Origin: Litsea cubeba
Taxonomy: Eukaryota > Streptophyta > Magnoliopsida > Laurales > Lauraceae
Length of the DNA: 64,000 bases
Direction: 5' to 3'
Assembly (NCBI GenBank): GCA_012931725.1
Contig: CM022951.1
Coordinates: forward strand, 11,121,968 to 11,185,967
The translations under genes were made by a program, and so were the position numbers. Under the pieces are notes generated by a model, which saw only the letters and a program-made list of their open reading frames with translations, was not told where the DNA came from and made no database searches. Shown here piece after piece: positions 53,930 through 64,000 of the stretch. Each line of letters begins with the position of its first letter. The first letter of the stretch is position 1.

Positions 53930-54640
53930 TTGCCATTGTTCAAGCTTTCTAGCACACTCGCATGTTCTGATTTTCCTTAACTACCTCCTTGTTTTGCTTC
54001 AGGCAATCCCGATTGAAATGATTTTCTTTATCATAGTAATAGCAAGTGATCTTGAATTTTCCTTTCGAATTGAAGTGACCTGATCTCCAAACACTTCTAC
54101 TTGGATCTTCCCCTTTACTCAATTCGAGTCTGACATTGACATGAGACCTTCTTCTTGAGATTTTTTTATGTTAATGTTATTCTTCATCATTTCATTTGAC
54201 AGAAGAGCACTAGTTACTTCTTCAATCTCAATAGTCAGTTTCCACATACCAGAGTCATCACCGGGTGCATGTACGATGGGGGCAATGAAGAGAAAAGAAG
54301 TAATGTCTTGTCTTCTTCCTTGATCTTTACCTCTAGACTCAACAAATGTTTACAATCATGTTCAACTCCTTGAGATGATTCTTTAGAAACAAACTTTTTG
54401 CCATCTTTAGAAAATACAAGTGTGTTTTTCCAAAAATAATTTGTTAGTTAAGGATTTTGACATATACAGACTTTTGAGCTTCGTCAATAATCCTAGAGTA
54501 GTTTCTTCCTCCATGACATTTTGTAAAACACCATCATGGACTCCAACGCATATTGCACTTATGGCCTTTTCCTCCAGCTCCTCCTAATCCTCGTCCTCGT
54601 CGTCGTTGTCATCTTTGCAAAGCCTTTTTACCGTGTTGTG
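53930..54640 (-). pseudogene. Old Copia gag fossil
   Basis: Read on the minus strand from 54640 and switching frame, it gives EEKAISAICVGVHDGVLQNV, then LLTKLKSLYMSKSLTNKLFL, then ELTIEIEEVTSALLSNE-like sequence, and a knuckle CYYYDKENHFNRDC near 54000-54050. This is the usual Copia UBN2-type gag order. Many stops and shifts; no LTRs recognised nearby. The 53728-53929 flank shows nothing. Confidence 0.65.
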
Positions 54641-55414
54641 TCAGCACATTCTTCATTCCTATTTACCATAGACTGTAATCGATCCTCCCAGTGAACATCT
54701 CAATCTCGTACCAACTCCTCAAATCTTTTGCTCACATCATGAATCAAATTTGTGTTTACTTGAATCTCTCACTGCAAATCAAAGCCCAGATTACTCCAAA
54801 ATTCACATAAGAATTCTGCCTCCGGATTGGTCAACCATCCTTGATCGGATCCATTGATGTGGCAGCGGTTGATGTCACTGTTAACTTTGCTGAAGACGTC
54901 AGTATGTATCAGTTGACAAGTTGAGTTCTTCAATGGGCTTCATCCATCTAAAAATACATGGGGCCTAACACTTTCTCCTTCTTTCCCTCCTTTTTTCTTT
55001 CCTCCTTCCTCATTCCTCCTCCTTTCATTGCCAAAAAGTGGTTGGGTCAAGTTGCCCTCCCTTGAGGGTGGCTTGAGGTTTCTTGACCCATTTAAAATGG
55101 CTTAAATATGGGTTGGGATTCAACCTATCGATACCCCTAGTCAACCCAACTTGCTTTTATTTAACTCAACCCATTTTTCACTCCCAACAACTATCACAAA
55201 GATTCCACCAGCAGGGTGTTTTAGTCCCACTATGATCTCATCATTCAAGCGAACGATGATCACATGATTCAACCATTAGGTGAGTGGGTGCAACATGAAT
55301 CCCTCATTAGACAAGTAGCATTTACCGTGACTCTTCATGTAAGTGGGTGGGAACGACTACGATCACAAAATGAAAGAACTAGGATGGTCATATGTGGCGA
55401 GGTACATGATTATC
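54641..55414. other. Intergenic
   Basis: No gene recognised. Short runs such as gggttgggattcaacc are present. 54641-54850 may be more of the Copia gag fossil. Confidence 0.45.
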
Positions 55415-55534
55415 GTTTTCTTTTTTTAGGCGGCAACAAGATTTCATTTAAGGAGAAAAGGAGAGACAAAGAACATCAAAACAAAGGAAAAAAGGAAGAG
55501 AAGGTACAAGAGAGATGCACCAGCCCAATCTCAA

Positions 55535-55957
55535 TTACAATAACACACCCACCCAAGGAATCAACCTATGGATCCCTCGCTTGGCTAACACATCCGCCGT
55601 GGAATTAGCGGATCTAAATACATGACGGAAGGTAACATTTATGTTGGTCGATAACTCCCTAATTTCATTAAAATGAAATTGAAATTTCCATGGATAAGCC
55701 TTCTTGTTAAACACCCAAGCAATCGCATTAGAGGAATCACTTTCCATAAGAAGTACACCACCATATCTTCTAGAGAACAACCAAAGACTTTCCATAATAG
55801 CTAGCACCTCCGCTTCAGTGGAATCACACACACCAACGTTCTTGGAAAACATAAGTAATACCTCGCCCTTGCTATTGCGAAGCACACCTCCAATCCCTAC
55901 TTTACCCGGCTTACCCCTTGAAGCGCCATCCACATTGAATTTTAAAACCCCATCCAA
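55535..55957 (-). pseudogene. LINE RNase H domain
   Basis: 140 codons open. FNVDGASRGKPGKVGIGGVL gives the first catalytic Asp, STEAEVLAIMESL the Glu and LMESDSSNAI the second Asp; ANSTADVLAKRG closes the domain. RNase H would remove RNA from the cDNA hybrid. The domain is intact locally, although the rest of the LINE protein is broken. Confidence 0.85.
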
Positions 55958-56984
55958 AGGGGGATACCAAGGGGTTGATCTCCTCTCCTAAGAAGGGTCA
56001 CACACCATGCAAGCTGCCCAACTTGAAAGAATATCGTCAAAGGCAACTAGGTAAGGTTGGAGAACTCCTTTCTAATCAAAGCCCATTTCGCAATCCTAAA
56101 AGCAACTTTAGAAGTCAAAACTGCCATTGAAGAACTCCTAAAGATTCTATCATCTCTCTTCTTCCAAATAGACCATAAGAGAGCAAAAGGGGTCATCCTC
56201 CATAAGACTCAGCCACACCCTACGAAGCACCCTCCCAACCAAGACTCTGCCATGTCTACAATATTCTTAGGACACCACCAAGCTAAACTGCATCTCCGGA
56301 TAAAGTTGCTCAAAACCAAAGCTGTCACCTCACAATGAAGAAAAAGTTGGTTGATTGACTCCTCCTCCTTGCCACACATCACACAAATGTCTAAAAGATT
56401 ATTAGAAGTGGACCCACTCCTCTAGGTTGTCAACTATGGAAACTTTATTGACAACAACCAAACAACAAAAAGCCTCAACCTGAGGAGGAACCAACCCCAC
56501 CCACACAAGGGAGGAAAGGGCCCTATAAACAGTTTTCCTTACAAGGCCAAGTAAAAAGCTTTAGCCGAGAACTGTCCGGAGATGGAGTGCTTCCAAATCC
56601 AAGAGTCCTTAGATTCCTTGAAAAAAAAAGGTGTTAGTAAGAATACTCAACAACTCCTCATAACAGTCCCCCTCCAACAGCCAAAGACTCCTCCTAAAAG
56701 AGACCCCCCAAACTATACAACCACTCCCCACCTCAAAACATTCACTAATAGAAGAGTCATTTTTTACTGCCAATCTAAAAAGTCTAGGAAGCATACTACT
56801 AAAGGGACCCACCCCCACCCAATCATCCAACCAAAACCTAACATCTCTACCATCCCCCACCACAAAGCCCACCCCTTTATGCAGAGTTTCCCTTCTCAAA
56901 TTTGATTCATCTCCAACAGAAGCAATAGCCCTCTACACACCTGACCTACTATAGCTAGGTCCAATCTTAGGCCACCACCCCCAT

Positions 56985-58069
56985 TTATCCTCGCTGTATT
57001 TTAATAGCAATCAACCTCCGCCAAAGAGCCTCCTTTTCCTCCCCAAACCCCCACCACCATTTGGCCAACAAAGCCAAATTCTTATTTTCCAAACTACGAA
57101 GACCAAGACCTCCTTTTGATTTAGGTTTGATCACCTCACTCCACGTCACTATGTGTAACTCCTTGTTATCCCCATGACATTCCCATAGAAAGTCCCTCCG
57201 AATACGGTCAAGGCTCTCCATCATCGCCTTTGGCATCTTAAAAAGAGACATGTAGTAGATTGGAAGATTGAATAAGTAAGCTTTAATAAGGGTGATTCCC
57301 ACCGAAAGACAGATATTGCCTCTTCCATGAAGACAACTTCCTCCTAAAATTTTCTATCACCGGGCCCCATAATGTCTTGAACCTTGGCTTAGCTACAATA
57401 GGCAACCCCAAATAAATAATAGGAAACCTCCCTGACCTACACTTAATGATGCTTTCCAAATCCCTAGTTGTCTCCTCTGAGCACCCTACTCCCACCAACA
57501 CACTCTTAGAAATATTTATATTCAAACCATACACCTACTGGAAGAACTAAAGAATTCTCCTTAGAGCTACAATTGCTTCCCTTCTCAAGGAACTGAAAAG
57601 AATAGTATCATTTGCAAATTGGAGATGGATAATTGCCTCTCCATTCCACCCCATCTCAAAGCCTTCAATCAGCCCCCAAGTGTCTCACTTACACCAAGAG
57701 CAAACTCAAGCCTTCAACCACAATCATTAACAGTAATGGCGAGAGGGGATCCCCCTGCCGGATACCTCTAGAAGCATTGAACAACTTTGATGGGGAACCA
57801 TTTACCAAAACAGAGAAAGAAGTAATAGAAATGCACTAGTGAATCCACCTGCGCCAAGTTTCTCCAAAGCCAAACCTAAATAGCATACAGTCAACAAAAT
57901 CCCATTCCACATGATCATAAGCTTTTTCTAGATCAACTTTGAATAAAACTCTTTCTTTCTTAGACTTCTTCCTGGAATCCACAAGCTCATTCCCAATCAA
58001 CACTACATCAAGAATTTGCCTAACCGCAACAGGCCCCTTGAAAAGGGCTAATAATATGGGGAAGAACAC
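56985..58069 (-). pseudogene. LINE reverse transcriptase, broken
   Basis: Three open pieces (57836-58069, 57283-57534, 56985-57302) are joined by sequence with stops and shifts. The catalytic box reads FANDT where F/YADD is usual: the first Asp is Asn. GIRQGDPLSP is present between the first two pieces, followed by KSVLVGVGC, YLGLPI and the C-terminal LPIYYMSLFKMP. Inactive. Confidence 0.82.
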
Positions 58070-58470
58070 ACTTCAGGCAATTTATCAAAATATTAGCCAA
58101 AAGCTTATATAAACACCCAACCAGCTAATTGGCCTATAATCCTGTAGTTCCACAGGATTAGGAACTTTGGAAATAAGAGTTAAAAAAGTTGTACTCATCT
58201 CTCTGTTAATTCTACCCCTACTCAGACAAGAACATAACAAAGTCTGCTTTCAGAAATTCCCATGGTTGAAATTCCAAATCCTCCTTTCGGCGTCCTATTT
58301 AACAACAACCTCATCCGTCCGCAACTCCCTACTCTCATTAGCTTTCTCAAGATCTTCAACAACTTTTACCAAGGCTTCTCTAGTTTCATTCACCTTACCA
58401 AAAGCTTCTCTATTCCACCTCTTAATATTCTCCTTTTAAGAGCACTAAGTCTGCAAACCCGCCTCCACCC

Positions 58471-58770
58471 TGTAAAGAAATAAGTCATCAGGTCAAACCG
58501 ACCTAATGGGTCAGCTCGACCCATGATCTAGATAGATACAAATGAGCTGTCATTAGATAGATACAAATCTTTTGTTACTGCTGTAATCCTGTAATTAGAT
58601 TTAGTTCCTAATTATTTCCTGTAATTATGTAATTAGTTTCCCTAATCTAGGCAACAGTGTATTATAAATTCATATCATTGTCAATACAAAGATACAGAAA
58701 AATCTTCTTGCAAAGTTCTCTCTCGTCTGCATATCTCTATGCTTCTAGGCTGTTTCAATATCATCTCACA
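58471..58770 (+). repeat. Copia-2 5' LTR
   Basis: TGTAAAGAAATAAG...ATCTCACA, 300 bp. A TATA-like attataaattc lies at about 58660. Confidence 0.96.
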
Positions 58771-58786
58771 TGGTATCAGAGCCTGA
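58771..58786 (+). promoter_or_regulatory. Copia-2 primer-binding site (tRNA-Met type)
   Basis: TGGTATCAGAGCCTGA directly follows the LTR end at 58770. Confidence 0.94.
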
Positions 58787-59307
58787 TCAGCTATCCATTC
58801 TGCATGAGAAAAAAGCATTTCGACAGTTCAGAGAAGCATTGCATCTGCTGTGATCAAGGGTGGCCCACTTGCTGATCATTTTTCTTGTCATCAAAATCTC
58901 CCTATCTTGGTCGCCAATCACTCCTGGGAATTCTACAAATTTTTCCAAGATTTTATGCTCATCTGAGGTAGGCCATTTGATCTGATCTGTCTGTGACGAC
59001 TTTGTGCAATTAGTTTTCATCAAATCCGTTCAGAATTTTTGTTTCTCAAGCAATCACCTTCATTCCAGTTTGAGGTGTTTCGGATTTTTGAAACAAAGAT
59101 CACTGTGTGATCTGATCTTCAATTTGATCATCCAGTGGGGCCCACAGATCAGATCTGTGCCTGAATTCAAGGTCGCCTGGACCTATTTATTGCATTTTTT
59201 TTCAAAATCTGTTTCGGTTTTGTGGGTTTGTGGCTGGATTTCCATTCTGACTTGGATTAGGGACTGGATTTCACATATATTCCATCTGTGAGAACTTTGT
59301 TGTTCCA
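58787..59307 (+). other. Copia-2 leader
   Basis: Untranslated region between the primer site and the gag start codon; no conserved frame. Confidence 0.7.
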
Positions 59308-61113
59308 ATGTCTTCCGATCGAACTGTTTTGGGTATCACTGTCAAACTTGATGGCACCAATTATCCCTATTGGTCCCATCTCATGCAAAATTTCCTCAAA
59401 GGTCAAAAACTGTGGAAATATGTTGCACAACAGATCCCTACACCAGATAGTAAGGCTGATACGTTTGAGGAATGGGAAGCTTCTGTCGGGAAAATAAACT
59501 CTTGGATTGCCAATTCAGTCACTCCATCTATTGGGAATCAATTGGCTAAATTCAATTATCCTAAGGCTGCTTGGGATTATTTAGCGCGCTTATATACTCA
59601 GTCTAATGCAGCTCGACGGTATCAATTAGAATGTGAAATCAAAAATGCAGACCAAGGCACCGACTCCATTCATGATTTCTTTATCAAAATGACTGCATTA
59701 TGGGATCAACTGGCTCTAATGGAACCCACTTTTAAAACTACTGATGATGCTCACACCTTTGGAGTCTATAGGCAGCAAACTCGCCTAGTTCAGTTTCTTA
59801 TGGCCCTCCGCCCAGATTTTGAACATGTTCGTGGTCAGTTATTACATCGGACACCACTGCCTTTCGTCGATACAGCACTCTCAGAACTTCTGGCAGAAGA
59901 ACAAACTCAGCTTTCTCTTACAAGGAAGAAACATGTGGAACCCACCCATGTTCTATCTGCAAATGTTAGTACCCCACAGAACGATCGTTCTTTTACTTCT
60001 GGTACCAATGACTTTTGCAACTATTGTAAGAAGAAAGGACATTGGAAGCGGGATTGTCCAATCAGACCTCAAAGGCCAAACAATAAGAACAAACACTCTG
60101 GTCAGCAACTCAGTCGTGGTCCCTTGCAACCTTATCCACAGCGACCCTATGCGGCCAATGTTGCTGAAGATGATAGCTTTGTGCCTCCGCAAATGGATCT
60201 TACCTCTCAGATTCAGGCTATGGTTGATGAGCGCATGCAACAGATGTTTCTGGCTTCCTCCACTGGTTCTGCCTCTCAAATGGTCACTACACCCTCAGCC
60301 TCTGGTTCTGCTATGACCATTTCTGGTCCGTCAGGTACTCTTGATACTACATGGATTTTTGATTCTGGTGCATCCTATCATATGACAAATGATGTTTCCA
60401 AACTTCATCATTGTTATAAACCTGCTAGCTCTCTCACCATTCACACTGCTGATGCCACTCCTCTACCTGTCTCCCTTATTGGCTCCGTTTCGAATAAGTT
60501 GCTCTCTCTCACTAATGTTTTGTGTGTTCCTCATCTGTCTATCAACTTAATTTCTGTTAGCCAATTGACTTCTTCTGGATTTCATGTCTCATTTTCTTCG
60601 ACTGGCTGTTTTGTGCAGGATCCGCGCACCGGGAGACAGATTGGGACCGGCCTTAGGTCAGGAGGACTCTACTATCTGCAATCGCTGCATCTTCCATCTT
60701 CCAGCATCTCCCCTGCCGCACTCGTTGCTTCTACATCTTCCTTTGCTCTTTGGCACTCTCGTTTAGGACATTTATCTTTAAATAAAATGAAGTTTTTATT
60801 TACCAGTGGTGTATTTGGAAATATTTCTGTTTCAGACATTTCTACTTGTTTTGGTTGCCAATTTGGTAAACAACATGCCTTCCCTTATAATAAAAGCTCT
60901 TCTTCTTCTCATGCTCCTTTTGATTTGGTGCATTCTGATGTTTGGGGACCTGCCTCTCAGCCAACGAAAGGTGGCTCCGTTTATTATGTGTTGTTTATTG
61001 ATGATTTCACTAGGTATACATGGTTGTATTTAATGAAGAACCGTTCTGAGTTCTACACTATTTATACAGCTTTCTCCACCATGATTTCCACTCAATTTGA
61101 AAAAAATGATTAA
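59308..61113 (+). CDS. Copia-2 Gag, protease and integrase N-terminal part
   Basis: 601 codons from MSSDRTVLG. Gag (UBN2 type) spans residues about 10-230 (KLDGTNYPYW, WIANSVTPSI, YQLECEIKNA). The zinc knuckle CNYCKKKGHWKRDC at about 236 is complete. Protease WIFDSGASYHM is near 348, pre-integrase LWHSRLGHLSLNKM near 487, and integrase start HSDVWGPAS and FIDDFTRYTWLYL near 550-580. The frame ends prematurely at TAA 61111-61113 after a run of seven A (61100-61106); with six A the next frame would follow directly. Gag and protease are intact; integrase is cut. Confidence 0.92.
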   Translation: MSSDRTVLGITVKLDGTNYPYWSHLMQNFLKGQKLWKYVAQQIPTPDSKADTFEEWEASVGKINSWIANSVTPSIGNQLAKFNYPKAAWDYLARLYTQSNAARRYQLECEIKNADQGTDSIHDFFIKMTALWDQLALMEPTFKTTDDAHTFGVYRQQTRLVQFLMALRPDFEHVRGQLLHRTPLPFVDTALSELLAEEQTQLSLTRKKHVEPTHVLSANVSTPQNDRSFTSGTNDFCNYCKKKGHWKRDCPIRPQRPNNKNKHSGQQLSRGPLQPYPQRPYAANVAEDDSFVPPQMDLTSQIQAMVDERMQQMFLASSTGSASQMVTTPSASGSAMTISGPSGTLDTTWIFDSGASYHMTNDVSKLHHCYKPASSLTIHTADATPLPVSLIGSVSNKLLSLTNVLCVPHLSINLISVSQLTSSGFHVSFSSTGCFVQDPRTGRQIGTGLRSGGLYYLQSLHLPSSSISPAALVASTSSFALWHSRLGHLSLNKMKFLFTSGVFGNISVSDISTCFGCQFGKQHAFPYNKSSSSSHAPFDLVHSDVWGPASQPTKGGSVYYVLFIDDFTRYTWLYLMKNRSEFYTIYTAFSTMISTQFEKND

Positions 61114-63532
61114 AGTATTCAGGTCTGACTCCGGGGGAGAATACATGTCCGACAAATTTCGTTCTTACCTGACCAGTCAAGGGACTCTACCTCAATTATC
61201 ATGTCCTGCCACACCACAGCAGAATGGTGTCGCAGAACGAAAACACAGACATATCCTAGAGACTGCTAGATCCTTGATTTATTCCTCATATGTTCCTCTG
61301 CAATTCTGGGGAGAAGCAGTCCTGACTGCAATCTATCTGATTAACAGAACACCATCCTCTGTTTTATCTGGCACATCTCCTTATGAAAAGTTATTTTCCT
61401 GTAAACCGGACTTGTCCTATCTCAAAGTTTTTGGCTGCACCTGTTTTGTTCTGTTGCATGATAATGAGAGAACCAAACTTTCACCAAAATCCACTGTCTG
61501 TGTATTTTTAGGGTATGGCATTGAACAAAAAGGCTATCGATGCTATGATCCTAAAACCAATCGGTTACGGGTCTCTCGTAATGTCACCTTCCTGGAACAA
61601 ATTCCTTTTTACACTTTACCTACTCAATCCCCTTCTCCTGAGCAATCTATGGTTCATCCTCTGGATCCCTTTCCAGACTTGTTTCCCTCTGATACCCCTG
61701 CAGATATATCATTCACCCCTGCACCCCTGCAGGTATATCATCGGCGGCACAAACCTCCGTCTGCTCCTGATGTTGCTCCTCCTCCTACTTCTGACCATGG
61801 GCCTATCTCCTCTGCTCCAGATGTGCCGGATCCTCCTCAAGATCGAAGGTACCCATTGCGCACCAGAATCCCTCCCTCTAGATTTGGCTTTGTTTGTACT
61901 GATCATTTTTCTCCATCATATAAGTCCTTCCTTGCAGCAATTCATACCTTGGCAGAACCACAATCCTATAAGGAGGCCATTGTTCATCCGCACTGGAGGT
62001 CTGCTATCACAGAAGAACTTGCAGCTCTGCATAAAACTCAAACATGGGATCTTGTTCCACTTCCCTCTGGGAAACGGGCTATCGGTTGCAAATGGATATT
62101 TAAGATCAAGACCAAATCTGATGGATCTGTTGATCGTTACAAGGCTCGCTTGGTTGCAAAAGGATACACTCAAGAATATGGAGTCGATTATGAGGAGACC
62201 TTTGCTCCGGTTGCTAAAATGACAACTGTTCGTACTTTTATCTCTGTCGCTGCTGTTAGACACTGGCCTCTCTATCAGCTCGATGTCAAGAATGCTTTCT
62301 TGAACGGATTCCTTCAGGAAGAAATCTATATGCATCCTCCTCCAGGCGTTGTGCGAACTCCTCATTATGTGTGTCGTCTCAAACGAGCTTTATATGGACT
62401 CAAACAAGCCCCTCGTGCTTGGTTTGAACGGTTTAGCACAAGCATCATCAGCATTGGTTTTTCTCAGAGTGCTCATGACTCCGCTCTCTTCACTCGCTAT
62501 TCGCGATCTGGCTGTGTTTTTCTGTTACTCTATGTCGATGATATGATTATCACCGGCAGTGATGCTTCTGGTATTCTTTCCTTGAAGCGTTTTCTTCATC
62601 AACAGTTTGAGATGAAAGATTTGGGTCATCTGCGGTACTTTCTGGGCATTGAGGTTGCCTACTCTCCCACAGGATATCTTTTGTCGCAAACAAAATACTG
62701 CAATGACGTTCTCCAACGCGCAGGGCTTACAGATTTGAAGTCTGTATCTACTCCGATTGAACATAATCTGAAGCTCCGAACCAATGATGGCGATCTACTT
62801 CCTGATCCAACTCGTTATCGTGAAGTGGTAGGTAGCTTGGTTTATCTGACTATCACCAGACCAAATATTGCCTATGCGGTACATGTGGTGAGCCAATTTG
62901 TTGCGCAACCCACTCATATTCACTGGGCTGCTGTCCTGCGCATACTGAGATACTTACAAGGAAGTTCCAATCGCGCCCTCCTTCTTTCCTCCAGTCAGAA
63001 TCTTACTTTGCATGGCTATTCTGATTCCGACTGGGCAGGAGATGTCAATGATCGTCGCTCCACTACCGGTTTCTCCATTTTTCTTGGCTCTTCTCTCATC
63101 TCTTGGAAAAGCAAGAAACAGGAAGTCGTCTCGCGATCATCAACTGAAGCTGAATATCGTGCTGTATCTCACACTACTGCTGAAATTATTTGGCTTCGCT
63201 GGTTACTTCGGGATTTAGGAGTTTTTGTTTCTACATCTACCTCTCTCTTTACGGACAATGAAAGTGCACGGAAACTGGCAACAAATGATGTCTTCCATGA
63301 ACACTCAAAACATCTTGAAGTTGACTGTCATTTCATTCGTCAACATGTTCGGAGTGGTACCATTAAGCTCTTTCACATCTCATCAGCTGCTCAAATAGCA
63401 GATTTTTTCACCAAGAGCCACTCCACTTCTCGTTTTTCGGAGTTAGTTTCCAAGCTCTCAATGGTCACCTTCTCCCATCCAGAGCTTGAGAGGGGGTGTA
63501 AAGAAATAAGTCATCAGGTCAAACCGACCTAA
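61097..63532 (+). CDS. Copia-2 integrase core, reverse transcriptase and RNase H
   Basis: 811 codons in the frame one base off the upstream one. Integrase: FRSDSGGEY (second Asp) and TPQQNGVAERKHR (Glu). Reverse transcriptase from about residue 330: KARLVAKGYTQ, LDVKNAFLNG, YGLKQAPRAW and the catalytic YVDDMIITG. RNase H: GYSDSDWAGD, SSTEAEYRAV, FTDNESARKLA, then KLFHISSAAQIADFFTKSHS. All catalytic residues are visible and there are no internal stops. The first Met is not a natural start: in Copia elements this is one polyprotein with gag. The stop lies inside the right LTR. Confidence 0.93.
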   Translation: MKKMIKVFRSDSGGEYMSDKFRSYLTSQGTLPQLSCPATPQQNGVAERKHRHILETARSLIYSSYVPLQFWGEAVLTAIYLINRTPSSVLSGTSPYEKLFSCKPDLSYLKVFGCTCFVLLHDNERTKLSPKSTVCVFLGYGIEQKGYRCYDPKTNRLRVSRNVTFLEQIPFYTLPTQSPSPEQSMVHPLDPFPDLFPSDTPADISFTPAPLQVYHRRHKPPSAPDVAPPPTSDHGPISSAPDVPDPPQDRRYPLRTRIPPSRFGFVCTDHFSPSYKSFLAAIHTLAEPQSYKEAIVHPHWRSAITEELAALHKTQTWDLVPLPSGKRAIGCKWIFKIKTKSDGSVDRYKARLVAKGYTQEYGVDYEETFAPVAKMTTVRTFISVAAVRHWPLYQLDVKNAFLNGFLQEEIYMHPPPGVVRTPHYVCRLKRALYGLKQAPRAWFERFSTSIISIGFSQSAHDSALFTRYSRSGCVFLLLYVDDMIITGSDASGILSLKRFLHQQFEMKDLGHLRYFLGIEVAYSPTGYLLSQTKYCNDVLQRAGLTDLKSVSTPIEHNLKLRTNDGDLLPDPTRYREVVGSLVYLTITRPNIAYAVHVVSQFVAQPTHIHWAAVLRILRYLQGSSNRALLLSSSQNLTLHGYSDSDWAGDVNDRRSTTGFSIFLGSSLISWKSKKQEVVSRSSTEAEYRAVSHTTAEIIWLRWLLRDLGVFVSTSTSLFTDNESARKLATNDVFHEHSKHLEVDCHFIRQHVRSGTIKLFHISSAAQIADFFTKSHSTSRFSELVSKLSMVTFSHPELERGCKEISHQVKPT
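63488..63496 (+). promoter_or_regulatory. Copia-2 polypurine tract
   Basis: GAGAGGGGG directly before the right LTR at 63497, the plus-strand primer site. Confidence 0.88.
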
Positions 63533-63796
63533 TGGGTCAGCTCGACCCATGATCTAGATAGATACAAATGAGCTGTCATTAGATAGATACAAATCTTTTG
63601 TTACTGCTGTAATCCTGTAATTAGATTTAGTTCCTAATTATTTCCTGTAATTATTTAATTAGTTTCCCTAATCTAGGCAACAGTGTATTATAAATTCATA
63701 TCATTGTCAATACAAAGATACAGAAAAATCTTCTTGCAAAGTTCTCTCTCGTCTGCATATCTCTATGCTTCTAGGCTGTTTCAATATCATCTCACA
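63497..63796 (+). repeat. Copia-2 3' LTR
   Basis: 300 bp, TGTAAAGAAATAAG...ATCTCACA, followed by target duplication CACCC. Confidence 0.96.
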
Positions 63797-63837
63797 CACC
63801 CCACCCCGCCAAACCCCCCCACCCCCCGGGCACAACT

Positions 63838-64000
63838 TGTTAGTACCACTTGGTCCAAGGCCCATATACAATGGCCCATGTACAATAAGCCCATGCCATA
63901 AATCACGTGGGACTTGACTGTGTATATCCTTTCATTCTATAAGTAGGAAATGTAATTAGATTCTTTCCTAGTATTTAGATTGATAATTAGATTGTAATTG
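63838..64000 (+). repeat. Possible LTR start of another element (cut by window end)
   Basis: Begins TGTTAGTACCACTTGGTCC and contains tataagtaggaaatgtaatt, in the style of Copia LTRs (TGT start, short U3, TATA-like box). No second copy is in the window to prove it. 63802-63837 is a C-rich stretch without a feature. Confidence 0.3.

Larger units (their letters stand above)
55415..58470 (-). mobile_element. L1-type LINE with RNase H, interrupted and degenerate
   Basis: Read on the minus strand, it starts with the linker before RT (KRWNREAFGKV near 58400), then RT (FKVDLEKAYDHVEWDFVD at 57960-57850; RGIRQGDPLSPLL near 57760; FANDTILF near 57610), a C-terminal region (KSKGGLGLRSLENKNLALLA), a zf-RVT-like part (56609-56899) and RNase H (55535-55957). 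It ends in an A-rich tail at 55415-55427. Stops and shifts break the frame. The 5' side is cut by the Copia-2 insertion at 58471. No endonuclease domain is in the window. Confidence 0.88.
58471..63796 (+). mobile_element. Copia-2: young, nearly intact Ty1/Copia element
   Basis: 5326 bp with 300-bp LTRs (58471-58770 and 63497-63796) that differ at one visible position (attatgtaat versus attatttaat). Target duplication CACCC (58466-58470, 63797-63801). tRNA-Met primer site at 58771, one gag-pol frame split by a single shift at 61100-61106, and PPT GAGAGGGGG before the right LTR. All protein domains are present. It is inserted in the LINE at 55415-58470. Very young by LTR identity. Confidence 0.96.

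Noticed and set aside
58657..58875. LTR frame duplicated at 63683-63901
   Set aside because: Part of the Copia-2 LTRs; not a gene.
1..64000. tRNA, rRNA or other structural RNA genes
   Set aside because: None recognised by A/B-box or conserved strings; the tRNA-like strings are retrotransposon primer sites.

Overview
The window is nuclear DNA of a flowering plant. It holds a DUF247 gene, F-box/LRR genes, an S-domain-type receptor kinase with plant introns, Athila, Copia, L1, RTE, CACTA and Mutator-type elements, and plant gene fragments carried inside transposons. The sequence does not identify the species. Coding host genes are few; most of the window is nested mobile DNA and mosaic segmental duplication.

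Layout: (1) 1-9133 holds F-box copy A (minus strand). It is broken by a Copia element (1979-8516, TSD ACTTG) and a nonsense codon. A 2.86-kb element with TGT...ACA ends (3308-6162, TSD CCTTA) sits inside the Copia gag gene. (2) 9134-21122 is a nearly complete Athila-type Ty3 element (TSD AGAGA, 1.8-kb LTRs, tRNA-Asp-type primer site, gag, damaged pol, no env ORF), inserted just 5' of F-box A. (3) 21123-28860 holds duplicated flanks, a transposon remnant carrying a fragment of a chloroplast DnaJ/ferredoxin gene (DJC76-like), and the intact F-box copy B (27138-28187). (4) About 28860-35590 is a CACTA-like element with GGAACG subterminal repeats and one transposase-associated fragment. It is interrupted by a second TGT...ACA element (28992-31525, TSD AACGA). 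(5) 35591-39000 holds repeats, an L1 tail and a tandemly duplicated promoter-proximal region. (6) 39247-42640 holds a full DUF247 gene and a near-identical tandem duplicate of its 3' half. (7) 42640-49300 holds duplicated blocks, an RTE tail, a Pack-MULE carrying an A20 zinc-finger (SAP) fragment, and F-box copy C. (8) 49875-52372 holds the exons of a receptor-like kinase without an ectodomain exon. (9) 52400-64000 holds two small TIR elements, an old Copia gag fossil, an L1 element, and a young Copia element (58471-63796, TSD CACCC) with near-identical LTRs.

The best candidate for something undescribed is the pair of TGT...ACA elements. They are diverged, but share termini, a 5-bp TSD, a predicted TATA/exon/intron/exon layout, and a central tandem array in which each repeat unit carries two palindromes spaced two helical turns (20-22 bp) apart. 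The palindrome core differs between the two copies (CTCGAG type versus CGATCG type) while the geometry is kept. The host genes show no evident shared pathway. The three F-box copies and the duplicated DUF247 are products of local duplication.
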